A stretch of 64,000 nt of DNA, from positions 67,957,001 through 68,021,000 of the forward strand of contig CM060842.1 of the NCBI GenBank assembly GCA_030762175.1, read 5' to 3'. Position numbers and translations under genes: made by a program. The notes beneath the pieces are model-generated. The model had not been told where the DNA came from. It did no database searches and saw nothing but the letters and a program-made list of their open reading frames with translations. The stretch's first letter is position 1. The number at the start of each line of letters is the position of its first letter. Origin of the DNA: Metallyticus violacea. Its lineage: Eukaryota > Arthropoda > Insecta > Mantodea > Metallyticidae. This document shows, in pieces, positions 11,814 through 23,408 of the stretch.

Positions 11814-12075
11814 ACCACCAGAGTGGTAGAGGTCGTAAAGACGCGGACTCGTGAGGGGAGGCCTGGGTTTTGATTCCTACCAGAAACGAGCTTTTTATAG
11901 GTTTTCCTCAGTCTTCATAAATGACAAATTCCATGGAGGTACTCTAAACTTAGGCTTGGAAAGTTTTATTCCTTAAGAAAAATCCTTTACCAGTTTATCA
12001 TTTATCTCGTATATCCTCAGTGTCCACCGCCTGTGATATCTCAGCAGTAAAACGGGCATTAAACGATATTAAAAA
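11814..12075 (+). mobile_element. SINE family B copy 2 with target duplication
   Basis: The tRNA-like head (GTGGTAGAGGTCGTAAAGAC, GGACTCGTGAG) is followed by a mutated B box (GTTTTGATTCC). The family B body then runs to ACGGGCATTAAACGAT. The flanks ATGCACAGTAT (11803-11813) and ATGCACAATGTAT (12076-12088) are an imperfect target duplication. It lies between the end of the mariner transposase and the mariner right end, so it is younger than the mariner. Confidence 0.87.
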
Positions 12076-12169
12076 ATGCACAATGTATTATGCAGAGCAA
12101 TAAGTTTTAAATTTTTTATTTTTATTTCATGAATGATGGGTATTTATTTTAGAAATAAACACGACGATT

Positions 12170-13051
12170 AAGGTATATGAATAACGAATACATAAATTAA
12201 AGCTAAAACCCCTCTTCGCCATGATTGAGGTTTTAAAATATCTTGGCTGTAGTTTAGAAATAAATTCTTTTGGCAGAAGTTAGAAAGACTTACGTGACCA
12301 AAGCTGGAGACTTGGCACGCTAGAATAATAAAATTAAATAGAATATATTTAGTAATAAAGTGGTGTAAAATAATGCAAGCTACGGATAAACATTTCTTAG
12401 GGAATTAAAAACAAGTCGGCTTGAGAGAAGTGCAATTCATTCCGAGAGCGACTTAGTTTATTCACCAAGCATCTTCCAGCAAATAGGATAACAAGCTTTC
12501 CCTAAGGTACAATTTAAAGAAAAAAGCCTCTTATTCTTTTCCTCCTCTACAGCTCTTCGCTACCCTTTCTCACTACCACTCTGCCCTACCAAGCGGATCT
12601 CTCTCCCTAACGAAAATATGAAAGGCAAATTTATTGGGGGTACACCATGACGGCTTTCTTGTAGTAGCTGATACAAGATATTTCTTTACAAGGGAAGGCG
12701 GCTGCAAATTTGTATGCTTCTCTTTTCCTGTTGCCCCGATGTCGTGATGAAAATAAAGAAGGATTACCAGGAAATACGTCCCCCGCTACGGATCAGCCTG
12801 CGTGCTTCTGTCTGTTCTGCTTTGTAGCGCTTGCTACATACATCAACAAGCCCCAAGCGCTTCAGTTGCAAGTGAAGTAGAACTCTGCGAGTTCATTAGG
12901 TACTAACAGATTGTTACAGGACTGACAGTTAGGAAGAAAATGTTCTTGCTTTTGATCGTATGAGCATTTAGAAAAGTCTGAGTTTAAATTCTTCACAATG
13001 CTTTAAAGAGAATACCTGAAGGACGCCAAACTAGATAAATGAAGTTATAAT
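12170..13051. other. noncoding DNA with a mildly GC-richer part
   Basis: The part at about 12540-12900 is less AT-rich and pyrimidine-rich at first, but contains no convincing splice-bounded frame. Nothing else is recognised. Confidence 0.5.
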
Positions 13052-13052
13052 G

Positions 13053-13090
<38 letters not shown>

Positions 13091-13130
13091 TAATAATAAT
13101 AATAACAATAATAATAATAACAATAATAAT
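13052..13130 (+). repeat. compound microsatellite (CAAT)n(AAT)n
   Basis: About nine CAAT units (13052-13087) run directly into AAT/AAC units to 13130. Confidence 0.97.
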
Positions 13131-14728
13131 GGAGCATGACATTTCAGACATCCTGTAAGAGAGTAGTTTATACCACATGAACGCGAAACTGAGATAAATT
13201 GAGTTTTCAAAACAATTAGTTTATCCTTCCTTTTTTTACAAGACAGAGGGCATTTTTTTTCTTTTTTGAGTTACAGAAGGCAAACTATATATATGGAAAA
13301 TATTTTTTGAATGAGCATTTTATTACAGGAATAAATAAATAGCAATTTATCTTTTATAAAACAATGCTCAATGCTGTCTTCATTATTACGCAAAATATTA
13401 ATTTTATAAATGTATTTTTAATTTAAACTTAAAAAACAACATTGCATAAATCAGATACCTGCATTGATTTTGATTTAAGTTAACCCAGGATTTAAAATTG
13501 GCACAATTCTTGTAAATGAAAACTCATCTAAAATCTGCAAACAATAATTTTCATGAATATAAAAGTTAAGTTCACGGCCATATTAAAATGATTTATTTCA
13601 ATTGCTTACGAAATATTATCAAAGTCTAATGTTTCGGTAGTTTTTTTTAATAAAAACGGTGATGCACTGAAATGAAAGGCATTAATGATAATTTGTTTGT
13701 GCAATGCCAGCTCACTGTTCTCATGAACTGTGGACATTCTCCCCAGGTATGACGGTAATATAGCGGGCTTCTGAGGCTGGAACGCCCATAGGGTGCCGCT
13801 ACATCGTTCTAGTGGAGGTGTAGGTGATGCGGTTATAGAGCCTTAAACCTGGGATGAATGAAAGGTGGCGCAAATGACTCGGAGTCTTGGCGTCTTAAAA
13901 AGCTTGTTATGGTCCAGGAGCTCCGAATTATAGTCGCAAACGCTAACACTAGACTATGAAATGATTTAGGTCCTTGAGATTTGGTGCAGATATTCCATAA
14001 CCTTCGGAATACAGTACTTATGTAGTTCTTATATACTGATGGCTAGCCATAGGAATATCCCTACTCTTAGTTCAGTGACCAAGTCAGCGCAATTGTATTA
14101 TTTGTTTTTAAAGAACACGATATCTGGTCAACTTTCACAGTAGTTACTTTCCTAATAGACTGAAGTGAAACATTACTCTTGTAAATTTTGCCAGTCAATT
14201 ATTGCAAATACCCGAACTCTCCTTTTGCCAATGACATTATTTGAATGGACTGGAGCCTCAAAAATTTTCACATTAAGATACTATTCTAGTTTATTATACC
14301 AATCTCTGTTGCTTCGTAGGTACGAATTACGGACACAAAATAATGAATGAAGTTGCATCCACATTTTGCTACAAGTGCACAACAGATATTAAAAAGTGTG
14401 TTTTTATTTTGCCCAGTGCCAAAGTATAAGACATTTTTTCTTAAATAATACGTGTGATTACTAAGCATTTTGTATAAACAGGATGCATATTCTTTCAAAG
14501 CTATGTTTTCAGGCCACGCTCAAATTTGGTTTGGAATTCCATACGTTTAAAAGTAGAATTATAGCAGATTTTCCAAGACATTTTAATTTATTCAGAATAT
14601 TATTAAACAATTACACATTAGAGTTTCATGGTGAATAAGCTGTACATTTGGCGCTCGCAAACAAAGGTCCATGTGGCATAGCTATTTCTCTCGTATATAT
14701 GTTGTGAATATCAGTATATTTGTTATGT
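13131..14728. other. noncoding DNA, small GC-rich patch
   Basis: A patch at about 13740-13920 is near 50% GC but frames are interrupted. The rest is AT-rich without recognisable content. Confidence 0.5.
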
Positions 14729-14988
14729 TTTATTTACGGGTCAACAGCATCCCATTCAATTCAGGGTGTGAAACGGCCTTAATTTTGCTCAGAGGCGTCT
14801 TTTTTCAGAATTGTTCTTTTTCGTGCCGTAAATGTACGAAACGGGACCCATGGCTTTACTTCTTTTCCGAAGGAAGCCATACTTCGAATTTTTACGCCCG
14901 AAAACCCCTGGCCGGGTTTGAACCTTTTAACCCGCGATATTGGGTTTAGGATGCAAGTATGGTTACCACTACACCACCAGGACCGACT
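14729..14988 (-). mobile_element. SINE family A copy 3
   Basis: Reverse orientation. Reading the minus strand, the head starts GTCGGTCCTGGTGGTGTAG, with an A-box-like TGGTGTAGTGGTAACC. The B box is altered by a small change (GGTTAAAAGGTTCAAACCC). The body then runs to TATTTACGGG with a deletion in the 3' part that removes most of AACATCTCAGGTCATC. The first bases GTCCTGG can pair with CCAGGAC-like sequence at the end of the head, mimicking a tRNA acceptor stem. Confidence 0.9.
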
Positions 14989-15006
14989 AAAAGTGTATGA
15001 ATGAAC

Positions 15007-15279
15007 AGTGTTTAACGCCGTTTTTGCTACAGAGGCACCACAGGCAATGGGCACTGATGATACATGAGATGAAATGATATATTGGAAAAGGATTTATTTT
15101 TAAAGAAGGAATCGTTCCAGGCCTCAGTTATAGGGTACCTCTCCGGCATTTGCCATTTATGAGGACTGAGGAAAACCTGGAAAAAACCTCAAACGGGGAG
15201 GACGATCCTGGCGGGATTCGAACCCCAGGCTTCCGCTGACGAGTCCGCGCCTTAACGACCTCGGCCACCCATGGGGGTG
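15007..15279 (-). mobile_element. SINE family B copy 3
   Basis: Full-length minus-strand copy. The head reads CATGGGTGGCCGAGGTCGTT and AAGGCGCGGACTCGTC, closely matching the A-box region of tRNA-Ser/Leu. The B box is GGTTCGAATCC, and the body ends at AACGGCGTTAAACACTG. It lies 18 bp upstream of SINE A copy 3 in the same orientation, giving a B-then-A tandem on the minus strand. Confidence 0.92.
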
Positions 15280-17095
15280 ACAAACAGTGTAGAAAACCTG
15301 CTACGAATAAAATGAAAGTGGAAGTATTGCCAAGTTTTGTAACTCAATGAATTAGTAATAAATGTTAGCAGAAAGTGACAATACATATTTTCACATTTTA
15401 TGACATAGCTCCTCTCTCAATGGTGTTTCAGTTGTTAGTACATTCCGTCCTCCATGATATTTGTTTCGGTCGCTTTGGATAATAATTAGATTGTAAACAG
15501 TCCGTGCTCTGTTTTAATTTATTAGCTTAATTAGATATATTATAATTATAAACATAATTAAATTATTCTGTTAATGATATCCATTCACTTGTGGAAAACT
15601 GCTTTTATTCACAGCTATTTTAGCACTGGACTGTATTTATTAAATGCATTGGCAATTAACATATGCATAACTAAGTTTTCCAATGGCTTCAATTAATAGA
15701 ATGGTAAACTGCCGTATTGTTGGTATATCGTAAGAGAACAGAGATTTAAAACTTGCTAAAACATAATAAAAATCAATATAAAATCAAATCTGTATCACTA
15801 CGAATTAAAATTCCTAAAATGTAGTGTTTAAATAAAACTGTTGGATTTTAGTATAAGTAGTACCCTACTCTGCTCCCAACGATCAAATGTAACCTCCATA
15901 GGTACAGAAGCTAAAGAGGAATGAATACTCCTAATATATACGTACTCACATATTTAGCCTGTAGACTAACTTTTCTTTTTGAACGAAGGAAAATTTTTGA
16001 ATTTTCTTATACTAGATTCGCAAATTCAGTTAACCTAGACCGGTATCGAACCAGCAGGCCATAAACCCAAAGGCAACCATGATGCCTGCTACTTCTTTGA
16101 AAAGTGCATCTACTAATGAGTTTAAGGCTAACTTTTTAATTGGCCTTTTTATTTTATCTTCAAAAGAAACGCTTTTTCGTCAATCCTGATTTCCTATAAT
16201 TTCAGCGCGGGCCATTTAAAGGGCGACTTAAAAGTATGGTTTATTTCATTCTATTTTCATACCCTGATGACATTATGTTTTTATTTAATCTGAAATATTT
16301 GAACAATTCTATAAATATTTGATGGATATATGCAAAATTTCTTGCTAATTGCAAATCAATGAAACGCAGATTGTTAGGTTTTGATTACATTTTACCTTTA
16401 TTTGATAAGAAAGGTGCAATGTGGTACTCGTATTTCGGAAACAAATATCTGAAGAGCAGATTCAGTAAAATACGCCATCTGTAAATGCTTTTAAAATTCT
16501 TATAAACTGCATAAAATATCAATTGTTTCATTCTCTATTGGCCTTGATTTTTCCTTATATTTAAACTTATTTACTTGATACAGGGAAATATGACAAGATA
16601 CATATCTTGGTGTATGAGAGCCTTAGTTATATAAGAACACGAGAGAAGGCACCATTGCTTAGCCGATGTGAAGGTCATACTATATTCATGAAGTTAGATT
16701 ATGTGTACGCTGTCTTTGGCAGAAACATGACACGTTTGATTGTGCTGTTTTTGCGAGATAGTCAATCGTTATGTCTTTGTTTTATTAACAATGTAAAACC
16801 TACAGTACAGTATGAACTGAACACAGTTTATTTTCCGCATGTGTTGGTAAACTATCAATAGAGGAAGAGCATTTTGATGTTCAGAGGATGTTCAATATAT
16901 CTGAAGAAAAAACATGGAAACCACGGGAACATTATTAGATGTCCAGGAAGAGACTTGTAAATTGCCAGAAGTAATGATGAAGGAAATAAAAATCAACGGT
17001 GGATATGGAAAATACCGTATCGGCTATTTTCAGCAGTTCGTGTCACCTGCTACAACTCCTATGTCACCTCGGCAGAAAGTTGTTTGTTCTTTAAA
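15280..17095. other. AT-rich noncoding DNA
   Basis: Nothing is recognised. Open frames at 16607-16861 and 16914-17147 have no motif I know, and the latter ends in a run of Ile that is only the translated ATT microsatellite. Confidence 0.5.
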
Positions 17096-17096
17096 G

Positions 17097-17136
<40 letters not shown>
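17096..17136 (+). repeat. (ATT)n microsatellite
   Basis: About thirteen uninterrupted ATT units lie directly beside the 3' end of SINE A copy 4 (read on the minus strand). They may have grown from that SINE's A-rich tail. Confidence 0.97.
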
Positions 17137-17137
17137 G

Positions 17138-17312
17138 GTTTATTTAACGACATTCTACCACAGCTCTTATCATTAGCTTTCCATTCAATGCATGAGTGAA
17201 AGACCGATAAATTTTGCTCTGAGGCCTCTTTTGTCAGGCTTAAGGTTATTTTACGTGCTGTAAATCTTCAGCACGTACTAACGGCTTGACTTCCCTTAAG
17301 AAGGTTATTTGA
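17138..17312 (-). mobile_element. SINE family A copy 4, 5' truncated and decayed
   Basis: The recognisable minus-strand blocks are CAGAGCAAAATTTATCGG, CTTAAGCCTGACAAAAGAGG and a mutated GTACGTGCTGAAGATTTACA, followed by a degenerate 3' part. Similarity stops at the CTTCCCTT/AAGG position, before the tRNA-like head, close to where copies 6 and 7 also stop. Confidence 0.75.
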
Positions 17313-17759
17313 AGACGGTGTCGTTTCTGAAGAAATTTAGCCACCGAGATTGCTTACCCTTATTGCACTAGATTTCTTTCTATGAAGCATACTGAAAGGA
17401 AACTTGTATCTTAACAAGCCACGAACTCTCATAGAGCTGGAAGTAAACATTCGCTAGGAAATTATGCATCCGATTTTGATGAATAGCTTCCTTAACATGG
17501 AAAGGCTTGTGCAGGTATCGTGCTTCTCAGGCAAGGCATGTCTGTGCCAGATGTCACTAAATTTCATTCATTTGTTTGAAAGTTATACGGAGAAATCGGT
17601 GACCGAGAGACAGTGAAACACCCCAAATAATAATGATATTAACTCTTAAGTTACTAACCTTTATACCCCAAAGGTCTATATGTATTATTATCATCTTATC
17701 TAGGAACGTACACAAATCCTTCTGATAAACTGGACAGGTATAAGAAAATTTTGCTACAT

Positions 17760-17998
17760 AATCCTTGAGCACATAATTGGCAAAGTGGAGTATTGCAGCG
17801 GAATGTGTGATCAACATACCGCACCTCCCGGCCGCTATCAGACGGTTTTTATGATCCAAGGATGAAACCTCTTCATTAGTTACCTCCCCAACAGGGTTGA
17901 TCATAGATCTTCGTAACTTAAACAGCTTCTGAGCAGTAATTTTGAATCCGGGACCTTTCGTCCAGCAATGCTAACCGCTAGAACAAGAAGCGGCCGAC
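17760..17998 (-). mobile_element. probable tRNA-derived SINE, family D
   Basis: On the minus strand a tRNA-like head begins near 17998. It has an A-box-like TTCTAGCGGTTAGCATTGC and a B-box-like GGTCCCGGATTCAAA. About 170 bp of less AT-rich sequence follow, including GGTAACTAATGAAGAGG and GCGGCCGGGAGGTGCGG. Only one copy is present, so the body and its end are inferred. It resembles the general layout of polyneopteran SINEs with a GCGGCCGGGAG-type block, but I cannot name the family. Confidence 0.45.
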
Positions 17999-18159
17999 AT
18001 TTTTACAAATGTAAACGTAGTGTGTCGTTCGACATCTTATCAAAACCTTACCACATTTTAATTTTATGACATTTAACTACATAATTAATTCTCTGCAATT
18101 TGCTTTAGCATTACGAAATATCTTGCCTTGGATTTCCTTGAAAGGATGCTGAAAGTTAA

Positions 18160-18206
18160 ACAACAACAACAACAAAAAATAACAACAATAATAATAATAA
18201 TAATAT
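18160..18206 (+). repeat. (CAA)n(AAT)n microsatellite
   Basis: CAA units, an A run, and AAC/AAT units lie end to end. Confidence 0.95.
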
Positions 18207-19151
18207 CAAAACGTGAACATAATTCGTCTGTACTGTTAGATCGGTTTGCAACCAAGTGCAGTACAGAGGTTTCCCAGTTTAGGTAAAAACTTTCTTTCAG
18301 TACTTCATTTAGTTGCATGCATAATGTCAACTTTTTACTCTGTATCTTATCCTTAAATGCAATCTTGCAGAATCTCAAGCGTTTAGAAGAAACTTTAAAA
18401 GAAGCGCGGTAAGTTCCATTTCCACGTTTATCTCTCTTTTAACATTTTTGAAGATTTCTTTGCCTGAAAATGCCACTGTCAAGCGAATGCACCCCTTCCA
18501 TACTGCGCACTCTAATGTCTATTCCCTTGCTGTCTCAACTTTCCCACCCACTCTACTTCCACTATTATTTTTTTAATACTTGCTTTTTGACCATGTTTCT
18601 TTTCTCTATTCGCTCCACGTTTACTACTGCATTATATTTTCTTTATCTTTCCAGAATACAAACTATTAAAATGTCTATCATCTTCTTCAAATATATTTTT
18701 TGTTGGATTTTACGAATTAATTTTGTAAAATTATGTCTGTATCTTTTCAAACAAATTTAAGGAGTAATTTGTCTCGTTATAGTTTATGTGATTATCAGAT
18801 AAGTACATTAACTTTTTTAAAAATAAAACGTGTTATATTTCTACTTAAAAGATCTTTGGAAGAACAAATATGAAATTTTATAAGAGAACATTCTATATAC
18901 GGCCAAGAAAACCGGGCAGGTCTCTAAAGGGAGCTTATGAAAATTTGTGAAAAAATGAATAAAGCAGTTTATTAGCAATATTTGCACATAAATGAGTTTC
19001 ACAACAATAGGATATGATATGAATATAAATAATAATGCATATGAGAGGATAATATATTGTAGCAGGGTTAAAAGAAGAGGTGAGTTCGGAAAGATTAAGT
19101 AAGAAAATTAACTTTTGCGCATGAAGATCACCATTACAATGGATAGTTGAT
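18207..19151. other. AT-rich noncoding DNA
   Basis: The open frame at 18470-18760 is rich in Phe, Leu and Ile and has no recognisable motif. It is probably noise from a T-rich strand. Confidence 0.5.
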
Positions 19152-19443
19152 TTTTTATTTGTTTATTTACGGACGTTCTTTTAACATCTCAGGTCATCAG
19201 CGTCTCATTCTATTCAGGGTGTGAAACGGCCTTAATTTTGCTCAGAGGCCTCTTTTTTCAGGCTTGAGGTTCTTTTTCGTGCCGTAAATGTACGACACGG
19301 GACCCATGGCTTTACTTCTCTTCCGAAGGAAGCCATACTTAGGATTTTTACGCCCGAAAAATTCCATCGATCCTGGCGGGTTTGAACTCGCGATCTTGGG
19401 TTTAGAAGGCAAGTATGGTTACCGATACACCACCACGACCGAC
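19152..19443 (-). mobile_element. SINE family A copy 5, near full length
   Basis: The minus-strand head starts GTCGGTCGTGGTGGTGTATC and carries the B box GCGAGTTCAAACCC. The body is complete through AAACAAATAAAAAATC at the 3' end. Most family landmarks are unbroken, including CCTTCGGAAGAGAAG, the small hairpin discussed in the findings. Confidence 0.93.
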
Positions 19444-20000
19444 ATGGATGAACCCGTTGAGTTCTTAATAACTTTACACACGGTAATAAAGCTTATGATT
19501 CATATTTAAGAAATATTTATAGTTGTATAGCATACCTTGGCTCATTATTCCCTTTTTTTTACTAGATGGATAGAATTCTTCTGGACAATGTTGTAGTTAC
19601 GCGCCTTGTCCGGCTCATGGACAACGATTAATTATAGAATAATATTTAACTAGTAGGCTCTACGTGGGACCGCGACAGTGTGTATTGCTACATTTCCGCA
19701 GCGAGATTGTAAAACTAATCTGAAACATTTTTTAGTTTCGAAATCAATTTGAACGAATTTATTTAAGTTGTCAAATTAGTTGAAACACTTTGGAAAACGG
19801 AAATTGCTCGTAATAAAATGCGAAGAATGCAGCCAAGGAATTGTCCTGTGGAAATGTTAGATGACGTAGATCTCTTATAAACCTCTTCTACAAATTGATT
19901 GGACTCTTTTCAAAATAATTATACTGGCGTTCCAAGCAATTATCTATAGCGGATCGAAAATACTGGCATTTATTCAGTAGACAGCTAACCGTTGCATGCA
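19444..20000. other. noncoding DNA
   Basis: Nothing is recognised. Confidence 0.5.
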
Positions 20001-20273
20001 TACCACCATGGGTGGTTGAGGTCGTTAAGGCGCGGACTCGTGAGCGGGAAGTCTGGGGTTCGAATCCCGCCAGGACCGCTCCTCCTAATTGAGTTTTGTC
20101 CAGGTTTTCCTCAGACTCATAAATGGCATATGCCGGGAAGGTACCCTAAACTTAGGCCTGGAACGTTTCCTTCCTTAAAAATCCTTTCCCAATATATAAT
20201 TTCATCTCATGTATCATCAGTGTTCACCGTCTGTGGTGCCTCAGTAGGAAAAACGGGCGATAAACACAACTCA
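20001..20273 (+). mobile_element. SINE family B copy 4, near full length
   Basis: The head reads ACCACCATGGGTGGTTGAGG and TTAAGGCGCGGACTCGTGAG, the B box GGGGTTCGAATCCC, then CCAGGACCG. The body is typical to ACGGGCGATAAACACAA. This is one of the best-preserved family members. Confidence 0.94.
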
Positions 20274-23200
20274 AAAAGTTGCGCACAGGTTGAAACGCAT
20301 TGTAGAACTTAAATTCCCTAGAACTTATACATCAATGCCAAAGTTAGTCGTCTTTGAGGATTACTTTGGGCTCACATGTCGGGGTCCAACGTCAGGACCA
20401 CCTCGATGACATTACAAACACAAGACTCAGCCACCCACAGGTAGATGGAATGAAGATTAATGATGAAATGGAAGCCCAATCCGTAACAGAGAAACGCTAA
20501 GCCGGCATTTGCCCTTTATTACAATGGACTCCAAAGAAACGTCAGTCGGTTGTAGCACTTTAAACCAGAACCTCTAGATATGGGTTCCAAACGTTACATC
20601 TGAACTAACCCGCTCGGTATGGTGATTCGATCTTATTTTTTAAAATTGTTGGTGAAAAGTTTCATTTTTTGAAGTATTATTCACACTAAAAAGTGCCCAC
20701 AATGCGTATAGAAAATAGCTGTATGCGCGGCCTATCTTGTTATCTCTATGGTTTTTCTTGTATACTTTTCAGAGACAAATTTGGAAATGGTGCAAAACAT
20801 TAGTTTAAATATATGAGTAAAATTTTATTCATCTAATAATGTGTTAATGCTTGATTGTTAATTATATGGAAACTGGCAGATATTTCATTTTATATTAGAA
20901 AACAGTATATTCTTGGTTGCAAGTGGTCTAAAGGAAACAAAACGAACCGTTATCAGAGCTCCCGAGCCCTGGTAGCATAGGGGTAAAAGATAGCATTATA
21001 TACTTTGTGTGTGATTTGTTAAATGCATTTCTTTCGTTAATATAGGGGCAAAGATGAGCTTAGGTTCATAGAAATGTTAGCATTATATTTGATATTCAGG
21101 GATCTACTGAATATTGAAACTTTATAATAAATCAAATGCTAATAATGCATTTATCGACGGTTCGTTAATGTAGGGCCAGAGTCAAACAAATGTTAGCAGG
21201 TGAAGATTATGAAACATTGGAATTACCTCTGTCCTTGAGATAACACAAAATAAGGAATCTTTTAAACGCTGTAGGTAAGAACTATAACATTTTTAAGCTA
21301 AAGTTTGGATACTGCCTTTGATTTATACCAAATAAAATACATATAAATTACGAGTAAATTTCTTAATTTTTAATCTTGAGGTTCAGTAAATAGATAACAG
21401 TTTAAGTGTAATAAAAATGAACCTACAGTGACACTTCACGTTTGCGGGCGTTATCTAGACTAGATAATTTGGCAGAAAAGGAATATCTCTCACATTTTTA
21501 TTCTTGCAGCTACTATATTCTACCATGCATTCCATTCATCCGTCTGCCAGTAGATCGATAACGTCTGGATTTGTTCATTCGGAGACTGACAGTTGCTTGC
21601 GTGGTCAGCAGATGGTCAAATACGCTGCTAATTTATTAAGCATTGATTACATTTTATATATGCAGCAAGAAAATAAATACTTTTACATACTCTATGCAAT
21701 TATACGGAGTTTAGAAGATAGAAAAGAGTAAATCTAAAGCTTATACAAAATTTATAAGATTTAGAGTTATAATTTTTTTATCGTAGGTTATATTTTGTTT
21801 TGAGTTTTTAGGATAAAAAGCTAAACATTTGCGTTTTAGTCATTTTTCTTATTTATATTATTAGGAATATTAACTATTTATTCAAATTTAAATTTAATAC
21901 AGTATCGTCTTTTTGCTGAATTTAATTTATGAACACTATGCTTAATGACTTTTGGTAGCTCGACTTTACTTATCTATCACAGTATTTCCCTGCGAAGTTT
22001 AAAAGATTTATACTTGAAGTTGAGGTTGCTACAAATCTGAAGCATGAAGCTCAGAGGAATGGTTTGAAAGTAAGCATTTGTTTCTGTAGTTTGATGAAAG
22101 GCTGTATGAAGTGATAAGTCAGTATATGTTTCTCTATACTAAAGGGCTTCCTCGAGAAAATCTGCGCATCAGCTTCCGGACTTCAACGTTTTTATTAGCA
22201 AATAAAGCGAACACAGTGGGTTCTTCGGGGTTTCATCGGAGAATCTTCACATCTGTAAAGAAATTGTTCTATGTATAAATTTGTAATACTGTTTTTATGT
22301 TAACTTATATCTCCTATTTTCTTCTCTCTCTTATTTAGCCATATGACTGATTGAAGTGTAACTAAACGCTGTTCGCCGCAATGTTGGCCGTTTACCCGAA
22401 TTTTATTATTCACTTGCTCCAGTTTTTTATGCACATACTACATAATGATGACTTTTATTAGATGTTATCCACTGTATCACATCTTGATTATTCCACTCGA
22501 CAGGACAAACTTTTTTCTAAATGACTCAGGATGTGTAAGAGAACAAGTAATTGGATATGCAGAAATAAATGTTTAGAAAGATAATGCTTACTTAGCTATC
22601 ATATAATTACAAATGTTTATAAGAACAATTTTTATTTCGGTCAAACCAACCACTAGAAAGTATAACAATGGGGAACAAATCGCAATTAAAATGAATATAT
22701 TATAAAATAAATACCCTCCATGTTATGTTTACAGAAAAGTATATAAGCCCCAAAAAGCATGTTTCTCGTTGTTTTAGTTTCGGGTCATTTAATAGATAAA
22801 AGAGGTATTGAAACTGTGATAAAGAGATGAAAACATGAAAATAATCTCTTGTAAAATGAGGATAACATAGAGCAAGTCTTTGAGTCAAAGGATTGTTGTC
22901 TCAAGTTAAGTGTCACTACTCCCCTCTTATGGAGACAGTCAAAGATAAAGTATGTTAAAACACACAAACACAAGCAAACAATTACGTGTAAACAATCAGA
23001 ATAGTTTTCGAATTACTGCAAAGTAAAATATTGGAAATAAGATTAAAAAAGCGGTCAATCTTATGTTTGCTGCTGGTTGACAGGCAAATTCCGTATGATT
23101 TCCTGTTAATTACCACTTTGATGTAATTCTAAGGCTTTGTCGAGCATATTGTTAACATAAAAAATAAACTGACTCTACTACTTTCGCCTATATAAAAGAT

Positions 23201-23406
23201 CACACGCAACAACGTGAAGTTGACTAAGTTCACGGCGCCATTATTCTAAATTTATGGATTTGTCTTCAGCACCTAGAGTAGGCTATACGCAATAACCGGT
23301 GTGAGAGAAGTTGCCTATAAAACACGGCGTTAGCTGCACAATCACGCGAAATCCTGCGTCAACAAAAATCAGTATCAACAAGAAACATGTGTATTGTTGC
23401 ACAAAG
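20274..23406. other. mostly AT-rich noncoding DNA
   Basis: At 20274-20640 a less AT-rich patch is unexplained. Near 22090-22165 a short plus-strand run weakly resembles the start of a MADF domain (see findings). Otherwise nothing is recognised. Confidence 0.45.
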
Positions 23407-23408
23407 TA

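Larger units (their letters stand above)
10785..12168 (+). mobile_element. mariner transposon, inactive, SINE in its 3' end
   Basis: The left end reads CGAGGCGCATTTCCAAAGTA just after TA (10783-10784). A decayed inverted match (TTATTTTAGAAATAAACACG) ends at about 12168 before TA. It encloses a plus-strand mariner transposase pseudogene and a SINE B copy. Without the SINE the length is about 1.1 kb, slightly under the usual 1.3 kb. The ends and N-terminal protein sequence fit the group of mariners whose transposases start near a DAASCELHS-like motif. Confidence 0.8.

Noticed and set aside
14671..15054. Overlapping frames of 91-92 codons as genes
   Set aside because: Both are SINE A and SINE B sequence read on opposite strands.
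17557..17904. 115-codon minus-strand frame as a gene
   Set aside because: It overlaps the tRNA-derived repeat at 17760-17998 and has no protein motif or splice context.
20001..20075. Functional tRNA-Ser or tRNA-Leu gene
   Set aside because: The same head recurs in seven copies fused to the family B body, so it is a SINE head.
19992..20312. 106-codon plus-strand frame as a gene
   Set aside because: It is translated SINE B sequence; similar peptides appear from other SINE B copies.
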